DNA of 64,000 bases from Phyllobacterium bourgognense (GCF_003337575.1 NZ_QPJM01000018.1:1-64000); one strand, 5' to 3'; counted from the stretch's first letter, positions 30,495-39,781 are shown. Numbers and translations are program-made. Notes: generated by a model not told the origin, from the sequence alone.

Positions 30495-33400
30495 ATGGAA
30501 AGACGCGATTTCATCAAGATGCTGGCTTTTGCCGGCACCAGCGCTACTGCCTATGCCGCCTGCTCGACCTATATGCGTGAGGCATTGGCGCAATCCACCA
30601 CCATCGATGATTTGTTGAATACAGCTACGCATTGTCCGGGCGGCTCGCTCGAGGATGTCGAGCATGTCATTTTCCTGATGCAGGAAAACCGCTCCTTCGA
30701 TCATTATTACGGCACCTTGCGCGGGGTGCGCGGCTTTGGCGATCCGCGGCCGCTGCGGCTGAAGAGTGACGAACCCGTGTTCAATCAGCCAAGGGCACCG
30801 CTCCTTTCGTCATTCAGCTATTCGTTCAACAACGTCAGCTGGGAAATGATCGAAGCTTTCATTGCACCATTCGAGCCGGCAGAGGTCAAGCGGGTCCTCA
30901 AGGAGAAGATTGTTATGATGTTCCCGACGGCAGCGCCGACGGTGACACCGTTGATTGATACCATGCCCGACGGTTTCCTCCTGCGTGTGCTGCGCAGCAA
31001 CTGGGATAGCCTCCTGCCGCCAGAGATGGCCGGCAAGACCATTCCGGAGCTGCTGGAGCAGCTGAAAGCTGGCCTGGTGGCTTTCAGGCCTGATGATGTC
31101 GATCCGACGTTCGCCCAGATGGTGAAGAATGGAGTTATGTCTCTGTTCGACAACAAGGAGGTGATGAGCCTGGTCGGAAAGGCCCTCCCGAAGGGCGGTT
31201 TCTTCACCCCCGATATGCTCAAGGGGGTAATTGAAGGGATGCCGGCGCAAGGCATGGTTGCAGCCCTTGCGAATCTTGTCGCCTCTCTGATCAAGATCGA
31301 TGAATTGAAGGCCTCCTGGCCCAATGCGGTTGCGATCTTGCCTTCGCTTGGCAAGGGCCTGCCAAATCTGGCGGAGCTGTTCTACTGGTTGCAGGGACTG
31401 TCGAAGCAATTCGCGGCGTCACCGGTCGTTGGCATGTTGCCGCAAGACTCCGCACCCCTCCTTTCCCTGCTGCCTGCCGACATCACCAAATATATTCCCG
31501 AGGACATCAAGGCCGAGTATCCGAAGCTTGTTGCCTTGCTAAAAGGCAAGGGGCACATCAAGCCGTTCCAGGTGCAGCGCGGTACCGATTCAGCCGGTGA
31601 ATACAAATCATTCGGGCTGCCGCATGCCTATGACGATCAGCGTGATGCTATCAATCGTGGCTGGAATGATCACTGGATGCTGACAAAAGGCGAGGAGGCG
31701 ATGGCGCATCTCGATGTCGCCAAGGACCTTTCATTCTACCACAAGCTTGTGGACGCCTTCACCATTTGCGACGAATATCATTGTTCTTCCCACACGGGGA
31801 CGGACTCCAATCGCGCCCATTTTTACTCGGGCACGGCAAATGGCTGGACCAACAATGTGTTTTTCAGCGGCGGCAAAACCCTGCCCGACTGGAAAACCTA
31901 TCCGGAGCTATTGCAGAGCCTGGGTGTAAGCTGGAAATGCTATCAGGATGGCCTGGGAGACGACATATATTTTGGCAATTTTGGCGACAATCTGCTGGAG
32001 GATTTCAAGCAATATAAAGTTGCCGGCAGTGAAATCGCCAAGCGTGCGCTGACCGTCAACACGATATTGCGCATCGATGCCGATGTCCCCTCGCAACTGG
32101 AAAAGGATATCGCTGAGGGTACGCTGCCCGCCGTTTCCTGGATCGCCGCGCCCCAGGCCTTCTGCGAACATCCAAGCGGTATCTCGCCGCATTTCGGCGA
32201 ATATTACGTTAACCAGATATTGAAAGCTCTCGCGGCCAATCCGGAAGTGTGGAAGAAAACCGTCTTTATCATCAATTACGATGAAAATGACGGTTTCTTC
32301 GATCATGTGCCGCCGCCTTTGCCGCCGCTGCCTTCGGTAAAGGACGTTGGCAAGGTCTCCGATGGCATCGAGATTTCAGCGGAGGGCTTCAATGCAGAAC
32401 ATGCGGCGAAACTGGTGCAGGACCTTGTCACACCGGCGTATGCACGTTATCCGGCCGCGCCCAGGGATCAATTGACCATGGGTCTCGGTTGCCGTGTGCC
32501 TTGCCTTATCATATCGCCATGGACTGTCGGCGGGCGAGTCTGCTCCGAACTCTTCGACCATACCTCGACATTGCGCTTCCTCGACACGTGGCTTGCGGCC
32601 ACGGGAAAGCAACCGTCCGGCTCGACGTTCGAGAACATCTCATCCTGGCGTAGAGCCATTTGTGGCGACATGACCAGCGCTTTTGATTTTACCCGCAAGC
32701 TCGACGCTGTCGCCAGCGCGGGCAAGACCAGGATCGATGCGGCGGTTGCGGCGGCAAAGTCGGTTCCGGCTTACCGGACCAAGGCCGATCAAGCGGCCCT
32801 GATGAAGGCTCTGCCAACGTATAAGGGGAAGGGAACCGATATCGCCGCCGACCTTGCCAAGGAGACACGGCTGAAGCAGGATCGGACGCAGGTAGAGCTT
32901 CTGCCGCTTGGTTATGATTTCAATGTGTTTGGGTCAGTCGTCGAAAAAGCTGGCAAACCCGACAGGCTGCAACTGACCTTCAAGAACAGGGGCAGCATTG
33001 GCGTTGCGCTCAACGTCTATTCCTATCATGCCTATGACAAGGATCGTGGAGCCTGGTTCTACGCGCTGGAAAAGACGGGCAAGGATGGCAAGCCTGTGGA
33101 AGTCGTTGACGCATATGATCTCATCGCACGCGGCGGCAAGTATGAATTCGCCGTGCATGCCCCGAATGGCTATCTGAGTGAGTTCCGGGGCGACACGAAC
33201 CGGACGGAGCAGCGGCTTCCGGAGGTGATCGATATACGCTCGACTGACGGCGGCGCGACGGTCGAGTTCGTGTTCGACAAGTGGCCGACAGCCAATGGCA
33301 GCATAAAGGCAGTCTCTGCCTATACCGGGCAGACAACTCATTTAAGCAGTGGCTTAGTCAAACTTGCTTTGCCAACCGGGAATGGTTGGTACGATGTGTC

Positions 33401-33566
33401 TTTTATCGACAGCAACAACGCTATCGTGGCGTCGGCGGAAACGACCACCGGCTATCTGCGGCGCTATGCCGGGCATCTCGAAAACGGCAAGCTCAGCAAG
33501 ACCGACCCTGCCATCGGCAGGAAATACGATGTGACAAAACGGATTTACGATTGGGCGGGTGCTTAG
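30495..33566 (+). CDS. Tat-exported phospholipase C-like phosphoesterase with large insertion (1023 aa)
   Basis: Alkaline-phosphatase-superfamily phosphoesterase of the phosphocholine-specific phospholipase C / acid phosphatase AcpA group. The Tat signal RRDFIKM is at residues 3-9, the metal and nucleophile region EHVIFLMQENRSFDHYYGTL at about 56-75, later motifs are YDENDGFFDHVPPP and the DHTSTLRFLDTWL helix, and two DUF756-type C-terminal domains follow. Residues about 101-355 are an extra, mostly helical segment absent from the sister protein at 34243. Its calcium or zinc ligands otherwise look intact. It probably hydrolyses phospholipid or phosphodiester in the periplasm or outside. An AGGAAT ribosome site precedes the ATG. 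Confidence 0.9.
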   Translation: MERRDFIKMLAFAGTSATAYAACSTYMREALAQSTTIDDLLNTATHCPGGSLEDVEHVIFLMQENRSFDHYYGTLRGVRGFGDPRPLRLKSDEPVFNQPRAPLLSSFSYSFNNVSWEMIEAFIAPFEPAEVKRVLKEKIVMMFPTAAPTVTPLIDTMPDGFLLRVLRSNWDSLLPPEMAGKTIPELLEQLKAGLVAFRPDDVDPTFAQMVKNGVMSLFDNKEVMSLVGKALPKGGFFTPDMLKGVIEGMPAQGMVAALANLVASLIKIDELKASWPNAVAILPSLGKGLPNLAELFYWLQGLSKQFAASPVVGMLPQDSAPLLSLLPADITKYIPEDIKAEYPKLVALLKGKGHIKPFQVQRGTDSAGEYKSFGLPHAYDDQRDAINRGWNDHWMLTKGEEAMAHLDVAKDLSFYHKLVDAFTICDEYHCSSHTGTDSNRAHFYSGTANGWTNNVFFSGGKTLPDWKTYPELLQSLGVSWKCYQDGLGDDIYFGNFGDNLLEDFKQYKVAGSEIAKRALTVNTILRIDADVPSQLEKDIAEGTLPAVSWIAAPQAFCEHPSGISPHFGEYYVNQILKALAANPEVWKKTVFIINYDENDGFFDHVPPPLPPLPSVKDVGKVSDGIEISAEGFNAEHAAKLVQDLVTPAYARYPAAPRDQLTMGLGCRVPCLIISPWTVGGRVCSELFDHTSTLRFLDTWLAATGKQPSGSTFENISSWRRAICGDMTSAFDFTRKLDAVASAGKTRIDAAVAAAKSVPAYRTKADQAALMKALPTYKGKGTDIAADLAKETRLKQDRTQVELLPLGYDFNVFGSVVEKAGKPDRLQLTFKNRGSIGVALNVYSYHAYDKDRGAWFYALEKTGKDGKPVEVVDAYDLIARGGKYEFAVHAPNGYLSEFRGDTNRTEQRLPEVIDIRSTDGGATVEFVFDKWPTANGSIKAVSAYTGQTTHLSSGLVKLALPTGNGWYDVSFIDSNNAIVASAETTTGYLRRYAGHLENGKLSKTDPAIGRKYDVTKRIYDWAGA

Positions 33567-33628
33567 CCCGAAATCCGGGTGCAAATATTGATTTTAAAAT
33601 TTACAACTTTTACTTTGGAGTATTCATT

Positions 33629-34153
33629 TTGAAAAAGAATCTATTGTTGGTATTTCCGTTGATCCTGCTTTCCGCATGTAATGGATCGGATTCGAATTCG
33701 GACAAGGTTGCCAAGTCGACTTTCGATGCGGTGACGGCGGAGCTCGAGCAGGCAAACAAAGCCAAAGACGAACTGACCAGGAAAAATCAGGAACTTGCCG
33801 GGCAACTCAGTACCGCTAACGTGACCATTGCCGGACTTACCGGCGAACGCGACGCCAGTTTGCAGAAAATCGCAGGTCTGAACACCAGCATCGAAGCCGA
33901 AAAGCAAAATTATCTGGCTTTGCAGGCAGATCATGATGCGTTGCAGATAAAACACCAGAATGCGCTAAGCACCGGCAAGATCGGACCTGACGGCAAGACC
34001 GGGTTTGAAGGCGAACTCGAGGCGAAGCTCGATGCACTGAAAATTTCCGGGGACAATCTGATCAAGATGACATCGGAGCGCGACGCTGCAATCTCCGATC
34101 GTGACCGGTTAAACGCGGCGCTGGCAAAGCTCGTCGCAAAAGTCTGCCAATAA
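33629..34153 (+). CDS. Coiled-coil lipoprotein with short collagen-like motif (174 aa)
   Basis: Starts at TTG, nine bases after GGAG. The signal KKNLLLVFPLILLSAC has lipobox LSAC. The mature protein is a charged heptad-rich coiled coil (about residues 28-120), a short Gly-X-Y stretch GKIGPDGKTGFEGE, then a second coiled segment ending KLVAKVCQ. It lies between the two phospholipase C-like genes, 62 bases after one and 89 before the other, on the same strand. I do not know a named family. A structural anchor or partner for the exported enzymes is possible but speculative. Confidence 0.78.
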   Translation: MKKNLLLVFPLILLSACNGSDSNSDKVAKSTFDAVTAELEQANKAKDELTRKNQELAGQLSTANVTIAGLTGERDASLQKIAGLNTSIEAEKQNYLALQADHDALQIKHQNALSTGKIGPDGKTGFEGELEAKLDALKISGDNLIKMTSERDAAISDRDRLNAALAKLVAKVCQ

Positions 34154-34242
34154 ACAGTTGGCTAGGGTCCAGGCGGCGCTCGTTTGGCCGCTTTGCCCTT
34201 TCACTCCAACATCCTTTGTTCAAAAAATTTCAGGTAGCCATT

Positions 34243-36564
34243 ATGGATAGACGTGATTTCATCAAGATGCTGGGCCTTGCCGGCACTAGTGCCGCCGCCT
34301 ACACCGCTTGCTCGGCCTATATGCAGGAGGCGCTGGCACAATCCACAACGATCGAGGACTTGCTGACCAGCGCTGCCGAGTGCCCGGGCGGTAAGCTTGC
34401 CGACATCGAGCATGTGGTGATCCTGATGCAGGAGAACCGTTCCTTCGACCATTATTTCGGGACGCTGCGCGGCGTGCGCGGGTTTGGTGACCCAAGGCCT
34501 TTGCGGTTACGTAACGGCAATCCGGTCTGGGAACAGTCGGATGGTGCAAGACCTTATCGGCTGCCCAAGCTGCAAGCCCATGAATCGGGCATCGACGGGG
34601 AAACGATCCCGGCCGATAGCGCGGGGAGCGTCTTCATGGCCGACCCGGCGCATGGATACGACACCGGCCTTTATGCCTGGAATGGCGGTTTGATGGATCA
34701 GTGGAAAGAATACAAGGACTACGTGTCTTTCGCTCACTATACTGAAGCTGATATTCCGCTTTATTTTAAACTGGCAAAAGCCTTCACGCTCTGCGATGCC
34801 TATTTCTGTTCGCATAACGGCGCGACGGATTCCAATCGCAGCTACTTTTGGAGCGGGACTTGCAATGGCCTGGCAGCCAATGCGTTCTTCAGCAGCAAAG
34901 TGGGGCCGAGGCCTGCATGGAAAACCTATCCGGAAAAGCTGGAAGACCTGAAAATCGACTGGAAATTTTATCAGGACGGTCTGACCTGGACGAATGATGC
35001 ATTTGCCGGAAATTATGGTGACAACACGCTCGAGTTTTTCAAGGAGTATGGAGACAAGACGACTGCACTTTACAAGAAAAACCAGAGCGTCAATTCGGTG
35101 TTGCGCACGGATGCCAACAAGCCGTCGCAGTTCGAACAGGACATTGTCGACGACAAATTGCCGGAAGTATCCTGGATCGTGCCGGCGGAAGCCTTCACCG
35201 AACATCCAAAATATCCACCGCATTTCGGCGAATATTATGTGCATGAGATTTTGCGGGCATTTGCCGCCAACAAGAAGGTCTGGCACAAGACTCTATTCCT
35301 GATCACCTATGATGAGAATGGCGGTTTCTTCGATCACGTACTGCCACCAGTTCCTCCGCTGAATTCGGGTCTAGGCCAGGTTTCACCCGGGATCAAAGTG
35401 ACTTCGCCAAGCGTGGCTCGCGATTTCAATTCCGAGCATCCGGACAAGGTCTCCGGTGACCCTGTGGAAGACGCGAAATACGAAAAAGTCAAACCGACAA
35501 TTCCGCTCGGGATGGGGTCGCGCGTACCGATGCTGGTCATCTCGCCGTGGAGTGCCGGCGGGCGGGTCAATTCGGAGACTTTCGACCATACGTCTGTCAT
35601 TCGCTTTCTCGACAAATGGCTGATAGCCCGTGGCAAGCAAGACGCTGCCACGCCGGCCTTTTCCACCATCTCCTCCTGGCGCCAGGCCATTGCCGGGGAT
35701 CTGACCAGTACGTTCGATTTCAGCCGGACGCGGACCGAAGGACTCGACAAACTCATCGCGCCCGGTGAAAAAGCGACGATCCTTACCGATGCCAATCGTA
35801 CAAGCGCAAGGGCGGCCAACCTGGCCTTTTTCACACCGGGGATTGCCGACGTTAAGGCTGACGCTTATGCGGGCAAGCCGATCGGCACCAAACAGGATAA
35901 AACACGCTGCGAAATCCTTCCCATTGGTTATGATTTTCAGGTGTGTTTCCGCTTCGGTACCCATGGTGATGGCAAGAAGCGCGTCGAATGGGTGATCCGC
36001 AATAGAGGGGCTCTCGGGGCGGCATTTTATGTTACCCCCTATTCGAGGACGGACGCGCCATCCTGGTACTACAGCGTCGAAGGTGTGAAGCCGGGCGGAA
36101 AGCCCATCGAAGTCATGGACTACGCCCAGATTGCAAATGGCGTCTACGAGCACGCCATTCATGGCCCCAACGGCTATCTGTTCGAGTTTTCCGGAGATTC
36201 GCTGGACGCGCAGCAAACGCAACTTCCGAACATCATCGAGATGAAGTCGGCCGATGACGGCAAGAAGCTGCAGATCGTCTTTGAGAAATGGCAAACGGCG
36301 AGCAGCAAGCTGAAACTGATCGATGCCTATTCGGGTACCGAACAGGTGATCGACAAGGCGAAGGAAGTCAGTGGAACAACCACTGTCGAGATCGCGACAA
36401 AGGATGGCTGGTACGATGTGGCCGTTGTCGACGGCGTCAACGCCAATAATTTTCTGCGCCGCTATGCCGGGCATCTGGAAAACGGCAAGATCAGCAAGAG
36501 CGATCCAGCTATTGGCCTGGAATACGATGCGAAGAAGCGGGCCTATATCGGTATGGTGGCGTAG
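34243..36564 (+). CDS. Tat-exported phosphocholine-type phospholipase C (773 aa)
   Basis: Paralogue of the protein at 30495 with ordinary family length. Tat signal RRDFIKMLGLAG, phosphoesterase motifs EHVVILMQENRSFDHYFGTL, GGLMDQWKEY, ATDSNRSYFWSGTCNG and ITYDENGGFFDHV, then two C-terminal DUF756-like beta domains from about residue 560. Such enzymes split phosphatidylcholine or sphingomyelin to phosphocholine and diacylglycerol; phosphatidylcholine is a major lipid in Rhizobiales. The ATG at 34243 is the Tat-signal start; an upstream in-frame start adds only nine residues. It is probably in one transcript with the two preceding genes. Confidence 0.93.
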   Translation: MDRRDFIKMLGLAGTSAAAYTACSAYMQEALAQSTTIEDLLTSAAECPGGKLADIEHVVILMQENRSFDHYFGTLRGVRGFGDPRPLRLRNGNPVWEQSDGARPYRLPKLQAHESGIDGETIPADSAGSVFMADPAHGYDTGLYAWNGGLMDQWKEYKDYVSFAHYTEADIPLYFKLAKAFTLCDAYFCSHNGATDSNRSYFWSGTCNGLAANAFFSSKVGPRPAWKTYPEKLEDLKIDWKFYQDGLTWTNDAFAGNYGDNTLEFFKEYGDKTTALYKKNQSVNSVLRTDANKPSQFEQDIVDDKLPEVSWIVPAEAFTEHPKYPPHFGEYYVHEILRAFAANKKVWHKTLFLITYDENGGFFDHVLPPVPPLNSGLGQVSPGIKVTSPSVARDFNSEHPDKVSGDPVEDAKYEKVKPTIPLGMGSRVPMLVISPWSAGGRVNSETFDHTSVIRFLDKWLIARGKQDAATPAFSTISSWRQAIAGDLTSTFDFSRTRTEGLDKLIAPGEKATILTDANRTSARAANLAFFTPGIADVKADAYAGKPIGTKQDKTRCEILPIGYDFQVCFRFGTHGDGKKRVEWVIRNRGALGAAFYVTPYSRTDAPSWYYSVEGVKPGGKPIEVMDYAQIANGVYEHAIHGPNGYLFEFSGDSLDAQQTQLPNIIEMKSADDGKKLQIVFEKWQTASSKLKLIDAYSGTEQVIDKAKEVSGTTTVEIATKDGWYDVAVVDGVNANNFLRRYAGHLENGKISKSDPAIGLEYDAKKRAYIGMVA

Positions 36565-36692
36565 GAAGTTCGGAACGACTGCAGGTGTGTGGTGCGCTTG
36601 TCGGACCACGCACCGCACGCCGGGAGTCAAATGCTTGTCTCCGCGTGAAATTGCGATTAGCTGTGGCGCAGTCACCAGCAATCAGGAATCTC

Positions 36693-37490
36693 ATGCGACC
36701 GCATATTCGACGCCGCCGATCGATTTCCGCCAGATGGTCGGTACGCATTGCGTTTCTTGGCCTCATTCTGTTTGTTCTTTCGGGACTTGGCCATCGGTTC
36801 GAACGTATAGAAACGCCGGAGTTTCTCTGGCTGCTCGCCATTGTTGCCGGCCTCGCGCTGCTGGCTCTGTTGCTCAGTCTTAAGGGTTTCACCAGCGTCT
36901 GGCGCCGGGGCGATATGGGCTTTCCCAGTGCCTTCTGGGGTATGGTGATCGCGTTTGTGGTGCTGGCGCCCTTTGCCACGACGCTCTATCAGGCGTTGAT
37001 GCTGCCGAGGATCTACGACATTTCGACCGATATCACCGATCCGCCCGAACTGTTTGCGGCCGGGCAAAGGACCGAGCGTATGAACCCTGTCGTGAATGAC
37101 GAGGACAGCCGCGCGCTTCAATCCAGCGCCTACCCGCAGGTGACAGGCCGTCGCTATGATGGCTCGCCTGATCGTATTCTGACCGCAATCAACAAGGTCA
37201 TTGCTGCCAATGGCTGGACGGTTGTTGCCCAAAAAGGCGAGCCGGGCGTTGATGAGGAAATCCTGCTCGAAGTTGTGGCGCGAACCTTTTTGCTTGGGTT
37301 CACCAGCGATGCGGTTATCCGGCTTTCCGATGAGGGCGAGACCACCTATGTCGATATGCGCTCGGTTTCGCGCTACGGCATCCATGATCTTGGCGAGAAT
37401 GCCGACCGAATCATTGCCTTCATGACCGCTCTCGATGCCGAAGTGCAGAGCGCCCAGCCGGAAGAGGAAACGACCGAACCGGCGCAGTAG
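36693..37490 (+). CDS. DUF1499 family membrane protein (265 aa)
   Basis: Three predicted membrane segments in the first 115 residues (IAFLGLILFVLSGLGHRF, LLAIVAGLALLALLLSLKG, WGMVIAFVVLAPFATTLY), then a soluble DUF1499 domain with IYDISTDITDPPEL and RVV-like strands to the end (ISRYGIHDLGENADRI region). The function of DUF1499 is unknown; the N-terminal membrane module is common in alphaproteobacteria. The ATG at 36693 follows AGGAATCTC. It is read in the same direction as the phospholipase genes but after a 128-base gap that contains a solo repeat arm. Confidence 0.85.
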   Translation: MRPHIRRRRSISARWSVRIAFLGLILFVLSGLGHRFERIETPEFLWLLAIVAGLALLALLLSLKGFTSVWRRGDMGFPSAFWGMVIAFVVLAPFATTLYQALMLPRIYDISTDITDPPELFAAGQRTERMNPVVNDEDSRALQSSAYPQVTGRRYDGSPDRILTAINKVIAANGWTVVAQKGEPGVDEEILLEVVARTFLLGFTSDAVIRLSDEGETTYVDMRSVSRYGIHDLGENADRIIAFMTALDAEVQSAQPEEETTEPAQ

Positions 37491-37506
37491 GTGCTTCACC
37501 GCTGCC

Positions 37507-37692
37507 CTTTTCTCTCCCCTTGTGGGAGAGAAAGCGATTTCAGCATCTTAGCTTCTTTAGCTAAGTGCTAGAAATCGCCAGAGAGGGGATTTGCCTCACT
37601 CAACTACCCCCTCTCTTGGATTTTCTAAGGATTTAGCGAAGAGGCTAAATCCAAGAAAATCCTTTCTCCTCCACAAAGGGGGAGATAAGCGG
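37507..37692. repeat. Compound palindromic element with nested hairpins
   Basis: The outer arms TCTCTCCCCTTGTGGGAGAG and the complement near 37668-37690 close the element. Inside are two long hairpins: 37531-37577 (GCGATTTC ... GAAATCGC, with TTAGCT/AGCTAA nested) and 37613-37662 (GGATTTTCT ... AGAAAATCC, with GGATTTAGC/GCTAAATCC nested), plus a GAGGGG/CCCCCTC pairing between them. It sits between convergent genes and may also terminate both. A different family from R1 and R2. Confidence 0.82.
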
Positions 37693-37723
37693 CATAGACC
37701 ATTGGTGCTGTTACTGGGTACTT

Positions 37724-38626
37724 TCACGCCCAATAAACGCCGTCGATCGCCGGGTTGCCTGCGGTCTGCACGAGGCCTCGCGCAACGAGATCTTCAAGGT
37801 GGGCGAGTATGGACAGGGCCGCGGCGCCGTGCAGGCGCGGATCGGTCTCGCGGTAGATCACCTTGACCATGGCAGGAATGGTGCGGTCTCCGGCGCGTAC
37901 CCGTTCCAGAATTGCGCGCTCGCGCATTTTCCTGTGCGCTTTCAGGCCGCGCATGAAGGTTTTCGGCTTGGTGACAGGACCGCCATGGCCAGGAAAGTAG
38001 ACGCGATCATGCCGTGCGAGCAGCCGGTCGAGGGACGCCATATAATCGGACATCGAGCCATCGGGCGGCGCGACGATGGACGTTGCCCAGGCCATGACGT
38101 GATCTGCGGAAAACAGGATATCCGTACCTTCGAGCGCGAAGACGACGTGGTTTGCCGTGTGGCCGGGGGTATGGATGCTTCGAAGCGCCCAGCCATCGCC
38201 CTCGATGATCGAATCGTCTGGTGCCATGATGTCCGGCATAAACTCCGTGTCGCCGCTCGCATCGAGAAAGTTGATCTCTCCCGTGTGCAACGGGCGGGAG
38301 GGGCGGTGCGGTCCTTCTGCCACCAGCATTGCGCCGAGTTCATCCTTCAACACGCTTGCCAGGGGCGAATGATCGCGGTGGGTGTGGCTGACGAAAATAT
38401 GGCTGACCGGGCGCCCGGCTATGGCGCGCAGGAGCGTCGCCTTGTGCTCTTCGTCGATGGGACCAGGATCGATCAGCGCCAGGGTATCTTTGCCGATCAG
38501 GTAGGAGTTCGTGCCGTGAAAGGTAAAGGGGCTCGGATTGTTGACGGTGATACGCTGTATATTCGGCGCAATATCGATGGCCTCGCCATAATGCGGCGCA
38601 AATACCTTGTCGAAAACGAGGTTCAT
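37724..38626 (-). CDS. MBL-fold metallo-hydrolase (300 aa)
   Basis: Metallo-beta-lactamase-fold hydrolase. The zinc motif SHTHRDHSP is at about residue 100, with further ligands in HTPGHTANHV and FPGHGGP. The C-terminal winged-helix-like part resembles the LACTB2/RNase Z-related hydrolases. Substrate unknown; thioester hydrolases and endoribonucleases are both known in this branch. The start at 38626 (MNLVFDKVF) was preferred over 38692 because the upstream codons are not conserved-looking; no strong ribosome site supports either. Confidence 0.85.
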   Translation of the reverse strand: MNLVFDKVFAPHYGEAIDIAPNIQRITVNNPSPFTFHGTNSYLIGKDTLALIDPGPIDEEHKATLLRAIAGRPVSHIFVSHTHRDHSPLASVLKDELGAMLVAEGPHRPSRPLHTGEINFLDASGDTEFMPDIMAPDDSIIEGDGWALRSIHTPGHTANHVVFALEGTDILFSADHVMAWATSIVAPPDGSMSDYMASLDRLLARHDRVYFPGHGGPVTKPKTFMRGLKAHRKMRERAILERVRAGDRTIPAMVKVIYRETDPRLHGAAALSILAHLEDLVARGLVQTAGNPAIDGVYWA

Positions 38627-38760
38627 TGATCGGGATTTACCTTTTGTGCGGCTTTCGACGTATTGCAGTGCGGCATGATCCTCAATATACATTTTTCATG
38701 AAATGGTGAAAGCTTGAGGCGTGAATTTCTAGGGTTCACGACCTTCCGGAGGATACGAAC

Positions 38761-39348
38761 ATGATTGCTGCCCAAACTCGTTCTCTTGCCGAGACGTTCC
38801 AGCCGGAAGGCCAGCTCGCCAAAGCCGTGTGGTTTGTTTCGCTCGCTCTCGTCGGCACTGCGTTGATGACGCTTGCCGCCAAGACCAAGGTCGACATGGT
38901 CTTTGTCAACGTCACGATGCAGACGTTTGCGGTGTTCGCGATCTCGGCGGCTTATGGTTCGCGGCTCGCGGTTGCGACGATGGCGCTTTACCTGCTCGAG
39001 GGTGCGCTCGGCATGCCGGTATTCACCGGAACACCGGAGAAGGGCATCGGGCTCGCCTATATGGTCGGACCGACAGGCGGCTATCTCCTGTCGTATATCG
39101 CTGCCGCCTGGATCGTTGGTCGTGCGGCCGACAACGGCTTTACCCGCAATCCGATTGTCCTTGGCCTCGCCATGCTCGCCGCTGAAGTGGTTATCCTCGG
39201 CATGGGCTTCCTGTGGATGGCCTATCTCTTCGGCTTCGAAAAGGCGCTCGCCTATGGCGTCGGTGTTTTCATCGTGGGCGATATGCTGAAGCTTGCATTG
39301 GCTGCCGCGATCGTTCCGGCCGTTGGATCTTTGCTCAAGCGCCGGTGA
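38761..39348 (+). CDS. Biotin transporter BioY (195 aa)
   Basis: Substrate-binding S component of a biotin importer of the ECF type, in the inner membrane. Six hydrophobic segments are visible with the family motifs YLLEGALGMPVF and GIGLAYMVGPTGGYL. A CCGGAGG ribosome site precedes the ATG. BioM and BioN are not beside it, so it may act alone or use distant energising subunits, both known for BioY. I looked for a BioR operator upstream and did not find the TTAT-N2-ATAA pattern. Confidence 0.94.
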   Translation: MIAAQTRSLAETFQPEGQLAKAVWFVSLALVGTALMTLAAKTKVDMVFVNVTMQTFAVFAISAAYGSRLAVATMALYLLEGALGMPVFTGTPEKGIGLAYMVGPTGGYLLSYIAAAWIVGRAADNGFTRNPIVLGLAMLAAEVVILGMGFLWMAYLFGFEKALAYGVGVFIVGDMLKLALAAAIVPAVGSLLKRR

Positions 39349-39401
39349 TACCGGCGCCCCAGTTCGCTGTTTTCATTATGTGTTTTTTGTAATTTCCTGT
39401 T

Positions 39402-39647
39402 TTGATCGGTGTCATATTGGATATTCCGACTAGCGTTCAAAATGAGCGAACGAAGCTGACTGCTACTTGGCTGAATGGGGCATCTGTTGCACTTTATGCC
39501 GTTGGAGGATTGGCGCCGTTAACGTCCAGTATTTATAATGAAAAGGCCCCGACTGCGTTGATCGCAGCGGGGGCGAGTATTTGTATTATGGCGGCCATTG
39601 CACTACATTGGATAGCAAGACAGACGCTGAAAGGGTTAAAACCGTGA
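39402..39647 (+). CDS. Small membrane protein, first of a coupled pair (81 aa)
   Basis: Unrecognised. Soluble N-terminus VQNERTKLTATWLNGASVAL, then two hydrophobic segments (about 27-45 and 50-68) and a basic C-terminus RQTLKGLKP. No ATG starts this frame: TTG at 39402 or at 39417 are candidates. Its TGA overlaps the GTG of the next small gene (GTGA), a mark of translational coupling and good support that both are real. Confidence 0.65.
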   Translation: MIGVILDIPTSVQNERTKLTATWLNGASVALYAVGGLAPLTSSIYNEKAPTALIAAGASICIMAAIALHWIARQTLKGLKP

Positions 39648-39769
39648 CATTGGAACAGTTTATGCTCTTTATGATAATGCCAGTAGGCGGGCTCCTGATG
39701 GGTGCCTTTGCGTTGTTTATTACGCGCAAGGATCGCTCGGATAATAATAAGCCGCGCCACTCCCACTGA
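39644..39769 (+). CDS. Small single-pass membrane protein, second of a coupled pair (41 aa)
   Basis: GTG start preceded by AAAGGG. One hydrophobic segment (FMLFMIMPVGGLLMGAFALF) followed by a basic tail RKDRSDNNKPRHSH. It overlaps the preceding small membrane gene by four bases and lies 12 bases before puuE. Function unknown; it may be cotranscribed with purine catabolism genes. Confidence 0.6.
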   Translation: MTLEQFMLFMIMPVGGLLMGAFALFITRKDRSDNNKPRHSH

Positions 39770-39781
39770 TAAGTACGTTCC

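Noticed and set aside
37591-37866. 91-codon open frame on the plus strand
   Set aside because: Half of it is the palindromic element at 37507 and the rest is antisense to the MBL hydrolase.
38640-38760. BioR operator before bioY
   Set aside because: The expected TTAT-N2-ATAA palindrome is not present.
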